Shown here piece after piece: positions 1 through 11,157 of a stretch of DNA of 64,000 nucleotides. The notes beneath the pieces were generated by a model. That model made no database searches. It was not told where the DNA came from and was given only the letters and a program-made list of their open reading frames with translations. Origin of the DNA: Eucalyptus grandis (taxonomy: Eukaryota > Streptophyta > Magnoliopsida > Myrtales > Myrtaceae); NCBI RefSeq assembly GCF_016545825.1, contig NC_052619.1, positions 15,205,501 through 15,269,500 of the forward strand, in the 5' to 3' direction. The translations under genes were made by a program, and so were the position numbers. Position 1 is the first letter of the stretch. Every line of letters starts with the position of its first letter.

Positions 1-8
1 TTTGCATC

Positions 9-2643
9 TCAAAGTTCCTCGAATCCTTCTTCATCCCCTTCTTCCTCGAATCTCTGGAATTCTCTCCTCCATGTTTCCATCTATCATTGCGTGTTAAATA
101 CAGCAGAGTTAGAATTTACAATCTAGTCAAATCTCAACATGAAAACATTCTCTTGTCTCAGGTCCTCAGGCTCTACGCACTGAAGAAAGCAAAACAGGAA
201 GGTTTACGAAGTATTTGTCCACTGAACGTACACATATTTGCCAAAAGTATAGAAGATGAATTCTATGGACCTGATCAGAAGCCAGCTTTCCAAACATATC
301 AATGAAAACGTGCGACCCTATGAAGATGCATAGTAGGGCAACCATCGGACTATTGTCTGATTAGAACTCAACATTTTTAGAAGAATGGATGATTCAATGC
401 TATTCTATTCTCCAAAATATTTGTTCACTCAGTGTAATTTAACAAAATGAGTCAATGAACACACTGTTTGCATGCCCCTCCAGCTTATAAACCACCATCC
501 GAAGCACGTATTCTTATCAAAGCAAAATAAAATTCTCACAAAGCACCGATTAATTGTTGTGGATGTGCTTTCACAAAATATTGACTTCGAATATTGAGAA
601 ATAAATCTAGAGAATGCTCATATTACAGCTGGAGATGGAGGAAAAGTTGGTCTAGGAGACAACCCATCTTACCTGAGCATCAGAAAATTGCAACTGTTCT
701 GCAACAAATAGTATCTTTCTGTATTCTTCCAATGTCAATTGCTTGCCTAAGTTCCTTGCAACTTCGTCATAGCTAATTATGTCAACTCGAAAACCACTGC
801 TCATGAAAAGCTTGTCCATCCATTTTCCAGAATCAAACTAACCAGGAAAAACCCTACCATTTGAGTGTCTCACAGAGCTATATATGTAAACTGTGAAAGT
901 AGGATATATGAATTGCACAAACACATAAAAAAAAAAGTTTGAGACCAGCATCAGCCTCTTAGAAATCTCACATCTCTTCTGATTCCAGTCTCTGCCAGCC
1001 AGCGAGGCAATTCTCCCAAGAAAAGGCTACCCTTCATGGCCATACTACTAACAACAAACAAGATATCCTCGAAACTTGCCAAATTTATAAGAGGCAAGCC
1101 CTGCAAGAGTTTACATAAATGAGCAACTAAATCCATTCCACTACTCCGCTCCACCATCCCGTCATCAACTTGAACAGTTCCAAGGAGAACATTACCTGGA
1201 TGACCCATATACTTGGCCGGCTTCCATTGAAGCCCTTTGTGTGCAAAGCCTTCTGCAAATTGGATGATGCCAAGGGGATGTGATAGAATAAACAACTTCT
1301 TGAAATTTTAGCCCCAACACCTGATAGTTTGGACCTCGAAACAATGGAGATTATAAAGAAAAGACAAGTCTCTGTAATATATTAGGAATTTGTGATAGCG
1401 GGAAACCAAAAGCCAACAATATAACTCTTCACACCTATCTCATAGCTTAAACCAACCTTTTGTAAGTGAATATCGCATGGTTTTTTTGCATAAAAATCAT
1501 TATATGGCCTATCCTTACACAAACTATTAATATGGGAGCTAATGAAGAATGCGGAAAAGAAAATCTCTTGCAGCAAAACTTTAGTTTGAAATTTCATAAA
1601 CCACCAATCCAGTAAAAAAGGGCACCTTCAAGTTTTTCAGCCGCTTCTTTGTATAATTCGTCTGGAGAAATGTCAAATATCAAGGTTGACCTTGGCCAAT
1701 TAAGTCTATAAGGACGAGTATCCACGCCATCTGTTAGCAAAACAACCTACATAGCATAAGTAGAAAGCAATAATGTTTTCAAATAACGACTGTTGCTTAG
1801 TTTGTCCTGACATGATGAGCAAAATTTACCTGCTTGAGCCCATCAATACGATTGATAGTGTGAAGCAACTTGTCATCAATATATTTAGTCGCAAGACAGT
1901 AATGGTGTGTCTGCTTCTTCATGTCCACTTCATCATCAGTAGAGACAAAACAACCGGCATATGGATCGACAAAAAGAGGCTCTATAAATTAAAGCATTAG
2001 TCAATCTCAAGCTTGCAAGCGCAATGTCCACAGTATTCAAAGAAAACAATCAGGCTCAGATATTAACATAAGAAAGACCAATTAGCAATCACAAAAAGGG
2101 CATGAAGATTAGACTGGAATCGCGATTCTGGTTCTATTATTATTTATCATGTTTTTCCTTCATTAAGACCAAACATAAATTTGAAAATCTACATTTCATT
2201 TTCTGTCACTCTCATAGCCTTATATCCTTATTTCCTCCGTTCCAATCCTGTTCCATTACTTAACATCATACATGCAAGAGAGACCTCCCTTCGCGGCCAA
2301 GAAATTCCTTTTACTCTACATTTTCCCACTCATTTTTCAAAGTCCAGCGTTATAACCATGAGAAAGCAAGAGGCCAAAACTCACGACACCACTGCCACCA
2401 CGCCCTCGCCGTGTTCGATGAAATGCCTAGCCGAACATGAGACCGAAGAGGAATCTACTTGCCTGGTTGAAGGGTCTCTCGGAAACGAAGAGACGCGGCA
2501 TCGAGGGCGGATTGGAGAAATGGGTCGCTCTCGCCGCCGAGCTTCGCCCTCATTCGAACGCCACAAGCGCCCATCAGCTTCGCCGGCCGGACAGGAAGGG
2601 CCGGCGCAACTCCGAACCGCACCAAGCGCTCCACACTCGTCAT
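9..2643 (-). CDS. SAM-dependent methyltransferase, LCM/PPM1/TCMP family
   Basis: Seven coding exons on the minus strand: 2463-2643, 1830-1981, 1626-1746, 1196-1320, 972-1100, 673-837, 9-80. Joined lengths give 945 nt, 314 residues, with frame kept at every junction. Residues 112-126 (VVLLTDGVDTRPYRL) match the family's motif I for S-adenosylmethionine binding. The LQPEPLFVDPYAGC stretch around residues 58-71 and the acidic C-terminus ending EEGFEEL are typical of plant members annotated as leucine carboxyl methyltransferase-like or O-methyltransferase. The real substrate is unknown. The ATG at 2641-2643 was chosen because an in-frame TGA lies just upstream. Intron 1 has a GC donor (CAG|GCAAGT), needed to restore the frame. 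The open reading frame over 951-1295 is misleading, because it runs through intron 4 in the wrong frame for exon 4. The basic, arginine-rich N-terminus could be organellar, but that is inference. Confidence 0.85.
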
Positions 2644-2646
2644 GGG

Positions 2647-2676
2647 TCAGGCGGCGAACCGAATCGAGAGCCTCAT
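2647..2676 (-). promoter_or_regulatory. Upstream ORF, 9 codons, in the methyltransferase leader
   Basis: An ATG at 2674-2676 opens a nine-codon frame that stops at TGA 2647-2649, three bases before the main ATG and in the same frame. If the transcript start lies upstream, ribosomes would need to reinitiate almost at once. No cDNA evidence is available here. Confidence 0.4.
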
Positions 2677-5600
2677 CGTCCCCTCGTGCGGCTCTCCATA
2701 CGCGTGCCTCTCCACAGGGCGGAACTCCTTCGACGCCCGCTTGAGCCGAGTTCAATCCGCAGCCGATCTCCTGGTTGCCCCGAGCAGCGAGCGAGCGACG
2801 AGCGTCCTATCTTCTGCGAGACGTCGTTTCGGCGCTGAGGCGCATCGAACCGGTGGATGAACGGAATCAGGCCGACCGGATCGAACGGGTTGTGCGGTCC
2901 GAGCTGCAGAACAGAGCGTACCGAGTTGATATGCGACGCGCTCTCGAACCGACTGGGTTGGCATCGATGGAAATTATCGATGCGCCCTTTACCGAACCAA
3001 GCTAACGATGGAATTGCGTTTCGTAAGCAATAAATTAAGAAAAAGTTCTCAGCTTAGATCCTGGTACATGGTTACAAGCTGCATAGAGTTTGACCCCGCA
3101 TTGGGGCCATCCTGCCTACTTAAAAATTTAAGTGAACTGATAGGACTGCGTTATTTATTTTAGCGTGTTGGTACTCACATATCCAACGTCTTCTCAATTT
3201 CCCTCTATTTATTTTTTCTTCTCGAAGAGGAGGGAATAGCACGAGGTCTTCCACCCCGAGGCTGATCTCTCGTATGTTTCCTCTCTTCAAATTTTTTAAA
3301 GACATATTCAAATCCAAATAAATTTGCATTTTGTAGGCTAATGTGAGCGATAAAATTAAGAAAAGTTCTTGAGAAAATTGTGAAATTAGCGCAGCTTTGA
3401 GGGATAGAGGTGAAGTGCATAGAGACGTCCTTGCTAAAATGAGAGGCATGGACAACCTCACTTCCCGTGGAACTAAACATACATGCAGTCTCGCTCGTGC
3501 GCGCTCGAGCGATGCGGCACTTTGTCTCTGCCCCCAGCGGGCGTCCGTTCTGTTTTTAACTAGTGATCAACTAGAAACAAATCTAGTAGGCTAAATGTGC
3601 GCGTGCGGTCATAATTTATTTTCACAAGTTTGTTTCTTGGATTTCCTTTCCTATGAATTGAGTTTAAAAACACAATGTAGTTACTCCTTTCGCAGGCTTT
3701 GTAAATAATCTAAATTAGACCCATCAAAATGGGCATGTTAGGTCAAGTCGAATATGGCATGAACCAAATCAATTCATTTTACATTATTATTGACTCATTT
3801 CCATGCAATATAAATCTAATGACTTATACCCAATTTATATCCGACCTAACCCATATTACTAAAAAATTTCCATATTTAACTTAATTTACGTAAATTTATA
3901 TTTGGATCGAAGTAAGAATACGAAGTGAGCGAATGTGAGATTGAATAAAAGTGAAAGAGAACGAGGAAAGAGTCATGAAAGTGGTTGGGTAAACCCATTT
4001 ACGACTCGTTTACAATTCATTTATGATCTATTTAACACTTATATTATGTTTAAACCGATTTATGATCTATTTAAACCACATAATAACTCAGATGATTATA
4101 TAAGAGTTAAAAAATGGGTTTATGACATATTTTGACAGATGTGCTATATACTCGGTTGACATATAAGTTCTCATGCTTTTTTTAAAAATGTTTTTAATAA
4201 TACGTGATATCCGAGCCTTGACTCGATTTGTTCTAAAAAATGCACATACATTTCAAATTTCATATGCGCTCGTGATGAGTGTGGCCCTGAGGTTATTCCC
4301 TGCATGGTGATTTGAAAACAAAATCTATCATATATTAAATCAAGTGTTTATAATCACTCAGCTAGTCTCTTTGAGAGTAGCTTTTTTTTTTTTTTTTTTT
4401 TTTGATTCATTGATTTGGATTTGGATTTACAATATCAATAATCTCATTGATATATAGGGAAATAAATCAAGATTTAGGAAATTATTTCCTTAATTATACC
4501 CAAGGATTGCTATACCGTGTATTTTCGAGAGAAGAAATAATTTCCCCATTATCGGCGTATGACCTCTTATTTCCTTCAATTTTTTATTTTTTTTATATTG
4601 TCAAGGTGTCTTTACTTACCTAATTTTCCCAATATAATAAACATTTTTGCGGTGTAGCCTACGCGCCTTCAGTGCATTTGTCGTTCTCAGTCGCACTCGC
4701 AGCTAACGTCGAGGGGGGCTACCGAATTTTTAAGGTGCGGGTTGCCCTTGAAGTACAAGGAAGGAAGTTCGGATGGTCAAATGGTCAACGGGAAGCGATA
4801 GGAAAAGATCGTGCATGAGAAAGAACCTAGTAGCATGGTGAGAGCTACCCTTTATGCCAAACCCATTAGTACGCACCATGAGTACAAAAGGCCACCACGG
4901 CCAACAGGCAAGTGGCCGTGCTAGTAAGGGAATTGACGGTTGAGTCAGAGAGTATCCAAGATTCGATATCCATTAACGTTGCACATATACAGAAAATAAG
5001 AGCAACATCTTTAAAAAAATAGTACAAAATGTCAATAGACCATAACATGGATGAGTTGCAAAAGGACATCGTGGTATAGATAGTGGTGTTCAGATCTCAT
5101 TTTCACATACGTAAGATCTAATTATAGAATGATTATATCACTCCACATCACGTAGTTGGCTTTGGTGTGCATAAGTCCTTGATTTTTTTTTCTTTTTTAT
5201 AACACGGAGATTAATGAATTTCGTGGCTCGACTAATCGCCAATGACATATGCTGAAGACCTATTCATTGTAGTGAATAAGTCTCCACTCAAATTATAATG
5301 GGCGTGGCTCTCAAAGTTAATATGAATGGATGAATCTATGGTGTCCAAATCAAGCGCTTAACTACTCATGAGCGGTGTTGTCAATGCATCTCCCTGTGCG
5401 TGGACAAGGCGGGATGGGCGGTGGCAGCACTGGAGCGGTGTCAAGACGGTGGTCGGGACAAAACTCGAATTGAGTTTTGTGGCTGAGCGGGCGTGCGCGT
5501 GCGCGGAAATTGAGGATAGGGTGTGCTTCCGGGAGGCCCTTCTCCCGAGCAACGGTAAGTTCAGTCAATCCACACTTGTACAGCGGGTTACTCGGGAGGA

Positions 5601-6029
5601 GCGGCAAATTTTTTACCACAATCCTCTGGCCAATTATCCATGACGTCGTCAGCAAGCCACGCGCGATAAAAGCGAGGACCGGGGCTACAGCGCACCACAC
5701 GCCGCACGCGCTAACGCCCGGCACGACTGACCGGGGCGAACGGCCACTGTGAAATTACCCCTACCAAACCGAGGGGCCAAGCCATTGAATTGAAAGTTAG
5801 AAGGGAGAGGAGAGGGGAGAGCAGCCAGGAGCTAAAGAAAAAGGTTAGGTGGTCAATCGAGTGGAGGGAGATAGAAGAAGGACAGAGGATTTGGGAATAC
5901 TTTAAAACCAATTCCCACCTCCCACCCCATTCTCACCTACTCTCCCTTTCCAATCCTCCATCCTTCACTTCAGATTTCGCTCGCATTCTCCTCATCTCCT
6001 CCTTCCGTCCATTTCCTCAGTGTGCCACC
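2677..6029. other. Intergenic region, divergent promoters and decayed repeats
   Basis: This lies between the 5' end of the minus-strand methyltransferase and the plus-strand PHR2. The first 350 bases are GC-rich and probably hold leader and promoter of the methyltransferase; several overlapping frames there are compositional. From about 3600 to 5300 the DNA is AT-rich, with runs resembling old repeats (for example around 3720-4140, where both ends share a TCAAAATG/GTCAT-like inverted motif) and a long T run at 4382-4403. From about 5760 the sequence becomes pyrimidine-rich and looks like the PHR2 promoter and leader. I recognise no further gene. Confidence 0.5.
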
Positions 6030-8194
6030 ATGGACTCCCGCCGCCAATCCGCCGAGAAAACCCAGGACAACGCCGTCCCCGAGGAGCAGAACAAGCAGCT
6101 CGCCGTCCCCGTCCCGCCCCTGCCCCCTTCGCCACCGCCTCCCTCTCCCTCTTCGCCGCCGCCCAGCCCGCCACCCACTTCTTCCAGCAGCCCAAGGTCG
6201 CGTCTTTATTCGCCGCCGCCCAGCCCGCCAGGGCCCGCGTCCCCACCCAGGCCTCCTCCCTCGCCCACCTCTCCCTCTCCGCCTCCGCCTCCGCCGCCGC
6301 CCCCTCCAGGATCTCCTTCAAGTCCACCATCTCCGCCAACCCGCTCCAGAGCCCGCTCACCCTCGGCCCCCACCGCCCCCTCGACCCCTCCGGCGCCGCC
6401 GGCCTCCGCCGCGCCTCCATCGTCTGGTTCCGCAGCGACCTCCGCGTCCACGACAACGAGTGCCTCAACGCCGCCCACAACGAGTCCATGTCCGTCCTCA
6501 ACGTCTACTGCTTCGACCCCCGCGACTACGGCAAGTCCCGCTCCGGGTTCGACAAGACCGGGCCCTTCCGCGCCTCCTTCGTCCTCGAGTCCGTCTCCGA
6601 CCTCCGCCGCAGCCTGCGGGACCGCGGCTCCGACCTCGTGGTCCGAGTGGGCCGCCCCGAGGAGGTGCTCCCCGAGATGGCCAAGGCCGTCGGGGCCGAG
6701 GCCGTCTACGCCCACCGCGAGGCGTCGCGGGAGGAGGTGAAGTCGGAGGAGCGGATCGAGGCCGCCATGAAGGAGGAGGGGGTGGAGCTCAAGCACTTCT
6801 GGGGCAGCACGCTCTTCCACGTCGACGACCTGCCGTTCAAGCTGGAGGACATGCCGATGACCCACGTCGACTTCAACAAGAGAGTGCAGGGGGTGGAGGT
6901 GAGGAAGACCATCGCCGCCTTGGACCAGCTCAAGGGATTGCCCAAGAGGGGCGACGTGGAGCCCGGCGAGATGCCTACCTTGACGGACCTGGGTGTGAAT
7001 CTCAGTGCCTCCATGGCTCAGGTTTGTCTCTTTTTGCTTAGCGAAATCATTCTCCTTTCGGTAATTCATCATGTACGATTCGAAACGTTTGACGGGTTCG
7101 TCGAGATTGATCTTGGTCTCTGCATAGTGTAGCGTTCCTCTTGACCAGTCCATTGCATTGTCCGTTTTGAGTAGATTCTGTCTTTGAATTGCTTAGTTTG
7201 AACAGGTCGTGTAGCTGGTAATGTGTCGCTGAAGTGAAGTAATGCCTCGGGTACAATATTCGGTTGGATCTTCTGGTAGTTGCTTGTATGATTATATAAT
7301 TCGAGCTGGAGCATTTTGTCTTTTCTTATGTGATCTTGCGCTGTCTATGTTGAAGAAAGATGTAATAGAAATGGATGTGACTACAAGCGCGGAGCTTAGG
7401 TTTTTATTTTTATTTTTCAATCGGTAAACGTTGGTATTAGTACTTGACTAATCATTTGGCAATCGCTAGAACGAATTGGTTATGTTTGATTTTGGTTTCT
7501 TGGGTATCAGCATGATGGTAGCCGGTTTAAATTTATGCAGGGTGGTAAGGCGCCTTCTATGGTAGGAGGTGAGACTGAAGCTCTTCAGAGGCTCAAAAAG
7601 TTCGCTGCTGAGTGCCAAGCACAGCCAAACAAGGGGGCCAACGATAATAGCGTCTATGGAGCCACCTTTTCTAGCAAGATGTCTTCGTGGCTGAGCACTG
7701 GATGTATTTCTCCGCGTGCCATGTTTGAGGAGCTAAAGAAAACTGCCTCTAAGTAAGCGTCTGACCTGATTAAATTTTTTGTCTTGTTTGGCTGTGGTCT
7801 TAGGTCAGATAAATCTCATTGATATGATGAGTACTCACTGCAATTGAATTACTTGATGGACAGTGCAATCTCTGGTGCCAACAAGAACGATGACGGTGGC
7901 TCATCTAGCACTGGAGCTAACTGGTTGAGGCATGAGCTGTTGTGGAGGGATTTCTTCAGGTAACAATCTTGGAAGATTTCGATTCTAGTCTAGACCAAGT
8001 TGTGTTACAGATCCTATACCAGTCAAATTTTGAATGCTTCTGCAATGGTAAACTTATGACCAAAGGGTCATAACTTTACACTTACTGCCTTACTGAAATT
8101 GTTCAATTGCTGGGTTACTTTCAGATTCATCACCAAGAAGTGCAGTTCATCAGTGCCACAGGGGTCTCCGGCTTGCACAGGTGCCCTTGTTTGA
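6030..8194 (+). CDS. PHR2: PHR2, photolyase/blue-light receptor-like protein; frameshift after the start
   Basis: Four exons: 6030-7021, 7541-7752, 7864-7959, 8125-8194. The protein matches plant PHR2, a short member of the photolyase/cryptochrome family (about 450 residues) that keeps the N-terminal alpha/beta photolyase domain (starting IVWFRSDLRVHDNE near 6419) but only a stub of the helical FAD-binding half. The C-terminus reads WLRHELLWRDFFRFITKK and ends ACTGALV. PHR2's biochemical role is not settled; the N-terminus looks plastid-targeting. The ATG at 6030 sits in a strong context (gccaccATGG) and begins MDSRRQSAEK...EEQNKQLA, which resembles other PHR2 starts, but it is in frame 0 while the photolyase body is in frame 2. 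Exon lengths sum to 1370 nt, one base short of a multiple of three. The break lies in the C-rich run at about 6100-6127. The first in-frame ATG of the body is only at about 6488. Confidence 0.85.
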
Positions 8195-8420
8195 GCGGAG
8201 AAGGGTCGTGGAGGTTGAGATGACGATCTGCTTTGGGGATTAAAAAAAATTTATCCTGTCACTATTGCGAGCTGTAGCTCTTAAGAGATGTTTTTGAGTA
8301 GAGGCTTCTACAACATAGGTGGTGGCTGTTGTTTGTTGTGATTTACTGCAAATAAAGTGGTGGAAACTGGAAATCATTTCCCTTTAATAGATGGCCGGCC
8401 GTGAGCCCAAAAATTTCCAA
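8195..8420 (+). other. Probable PHR2 3' untranslated region
   Basis: This follows the PHR2 stop. It contains an AATAAA-like signal (aaataaagtgg, near 8349) consistent with polyadenylation shortly after. The 3' boundary is inferred. Confidence 0.45.
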
Positions 8421-11157
8421 TATGTCCGTGTCTTTCATTTTATGATGACAGAGCAGAAACAGGGGACTCCTGGTTCAGCTCTGCTTTCTTTCTATCTTTC
8501 CCACTTTATAGATCCATACTGTGAAAATTATTAATGCTTCACTTCAAGATCTGTTTATTTATTAGCCTTTGCTAAATGATAAAATCTTCACTTCATATTA
8601 TTCCAAAGGAAGATGATCATAATTCGGATTTCCAGACTGCAACTTTTCTGTCGTGAAGACTTGTAATGTAACCTGCATAGGGGGCTTGAATTGGAAGTGA
8701 TGAGGTACCATTATTCGTGCAAGAAGCTGCAATATAACCCAAGACAAATACCAAAACATCCGTTCACCGATGAATTTAGGAGAGAGTTGCTTTGTGGGTC
8801 TTGTTGTGCTGAGGCACCCACTAACGTTGCAAATGCATTTCCAGAACTCCTGGTGCGATGCGATATCATTTGTTAGGCAATGTGCGTTCGGTCTGCAGAT
8901 CCATCACGGGCTTCAAACGTGGCTTTGTGCACACTGCACGCTACACAGAATCGAACGGTTTTGAGGAGGTGTACAGTCGCGAAAAGGACGGGCAATGGTC
9001 CCTAACTCTGTCCCACGCCGGGGACAACAGGCTGGCTCTGGGGTTGGGCCATCTACTGTTGAGCCTCGCCCTTGGACAAGAAGGGGCAGGGCAAGGGGCA
9101 GGGCACTGCATGTCCCTTGGACTCGTGTCCCGCCTAACATTTGAGGATGTAGTATTTTGATTCGGACTCTCACGATATCCAAAATGGTCTTTGCATCAAC
9201 ACGAAGATATTGAAGGGGGAAAAAGGGCTTGATTCAATATCAGGCGACACGGCTTGATACATTTAATTGAAAATCGATATATGCATTGATATTTCTTCAC
9301 TCAATTTTATTGAAAATCACATTTGAATTTTTTGACAGTGACACCTAAATGACTTGACTAATCGAAACATATATGATTACTCGACATGAATCACGAATTC
9401 TTATTTGGACAACTAATCCTCAGTCAACATATGGGGTTGGTGATTTTACCTTATTAATGACAATCACCTACCTAAATATCTCTCGCCATAACCATCAGCA
9501 ATCACGTGAAATAGACTTTACTTATAGCTTTTGTTATATTTATATTTGCAAATATATGTTTGATATTAGTTTAACTAAAAGTCCGAGAACTTCATAAACT
9601 TTGAAATTCTGTTGGTTCTGCTTTTCTTTAAATACATTTTTTTTTGCATTTTCTACATAATTTTGTAACGGAGAAAAAAACTTACTTTGAAGATTGAATA
9701 TATGACAAAAAAATACCAAATGACTCGTCCACGATTACATGTTCCGAAAGGTTTCAAATGATTTTAACATTGTCACGAAATAGGGAAATAAAAGTGCAAA
9801 TTACCTGTTCGTTCAGCTTTAAGTCAACCAAATAAACCCCATTATAATTTCCCATCACAATGAAACATACTTTAATCTGTAATTTTTTTTTTTTTTTTTG
9901 AATACATTTGGAGGGACTGTAAAATTTTAATATATGTATCTTTGAAGATGTCTATACTCTTTAAACGTAAAAAGGAAAAATTAACAAATGAAAAAGATAG
10001 GAGAAGATTGTTTGTTGCTTATATAGAATTCAAGCCAAGCAATTGTAACTTGATTCAAATGTCGAATCAAGGTGGAGATTGTTAGATATGTCTCAAGTTT
10101 GAATCTGAAAATGAAAGTTTTCTAATTTAAGTCACTTTCCTATTTTGAATAAATTTTCAAATTGAATAGTTTTCATAATCGGAGAAGGTTTCTTACTTTG
10201 GATTTAATTATTGCCTATATATAAGAAGTTGAGATATTAAGATCAAAGTTTTTCAAAGCCACATTTTCTAATCCTTAACTTTTATAATGAATTATACTTC
10301 TCCTCTTCCCGTGATTTTTCTTACAATGGCTTTTTACATGAAATTTGATATTCTTTTATTCTTCTCAATTTCAATTTTGTTATAGTTTCTGCATTTGTCA
10401 TACCACTTTCATATCTATGTGATCAATTTTTTATAATTAGTGAAAATAATATTTATCTTTTCCTACCTTTCTCAATTTCTTCTCTTTGACCAACTTTTTG
10501 TTAGAAACAACATCAATGTAATGACCTCCGGGGGAAATTATACTCTTGGTCCTTGTAATATGCGAATAGGTAATGTTGCTTTTCCTAAGAGAAGTTCTAT
10601 CAATATCTTAACAAGACATTTTCATTATTTTTCAAGTGAAAATGTCACTAACGTATCTAAATATGTTCAATAATAACGAAAGGATTAGTTCCTTTTGGCC
10701 ATCTATAATATCAAGGATTAGTTATTTGAGCCCTTGTTTTGTGCAAGGATTCATTTGGTCATTATGACAAAAAGTTAGGATTGAAATTGGATATCTCTAG
10801 AAGCACATGGACCAAATATGTAATTAACCTATAGTCGGAAAATAGTATAAGGACTAGAATTGAATGCAAAATAAAAAATATAGGGATGAAAAAATGAATT
10901 CCCCGGGAAATATAAGGATGACAGACAAAAGAATATACCTACGTAAGTCCGAAACCGAAGTCCCAACCCAACCGGGTCCTCGTGCGTACGGTCCGGATCT
11001 TCTCTCGGCGGCGAGTCGTCGGCGCCGTCGTCGTCGTCGTCTTACGTACTCGCAGTTGCTTCCCAGCTAGAGCCTTACCCTCTTCCTTCTTCCTCCCTGC
11101 GTGCGCGGCTCCCATGTCACTCTTTGCTGAATCGCGCGGCGCCCACGAAAATGAGAG
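8421..11157. other. Intergenic, AT-rich, with retroelement remnant; OEP16-4 promoter at the end
   Basis: No host gene was recognised. A GC-rich patch at about 9000-9140 contains short GGGGCAGGGCA repeats. AT-rich DNA follows, with homopolymer T runs (for example 9887-9900). A possible copia-type polypurine tract and LTR edge is at about 10065-10085. From about 10960 the sequence turns GC-rich with a (CGT)n run at 11025-11040, presumably the OEP16-4 promoter and leader. Confidence 0.5.
10072..10300 (+). mobile_element. Possible copia-type 3' LTR remnant
   Basis: A purine-rich tract, AAGGTGGAGA (about 10067-10078), is followed directly by TTGTTAGATATG, the arrangement seen at the 3' end of many plant Ty1/copia elements (PPT then LTR starting with TG). 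A TATA-like CTATATATAAG occurs near 10215, as in an LTR promoter. No polymerase coding region or matching 5' LTR is visible, so this would be a solo or truncated end. The right edge is uncertain. Confidence 0.35.

Noticed and set aside
951..1295. Minus-strand open frame of 114 codons as one exon
   Set aside because: It crosses a GT-AG intron (1101-1195). The upstream half is translated in the wrong frame; shifting it gives the conserved IPLASSNLQKALHTKGFNGSRPS sequence (shown here in part), so exons 1196-1320 and 972-1100 are used instead.
2381..3005. Several overlapping long frames on both strands
   Set aside because: They arise from a GC-rich stretch; only the frame from 2643 down to 2463 shows methyltransferase similarity.
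6206..7153. Long antisense frame opposite PHR2
   Set aside because: Shadow of the GC-rich PHR2 exon; Gly/Glu/Val-rich with no domain features.
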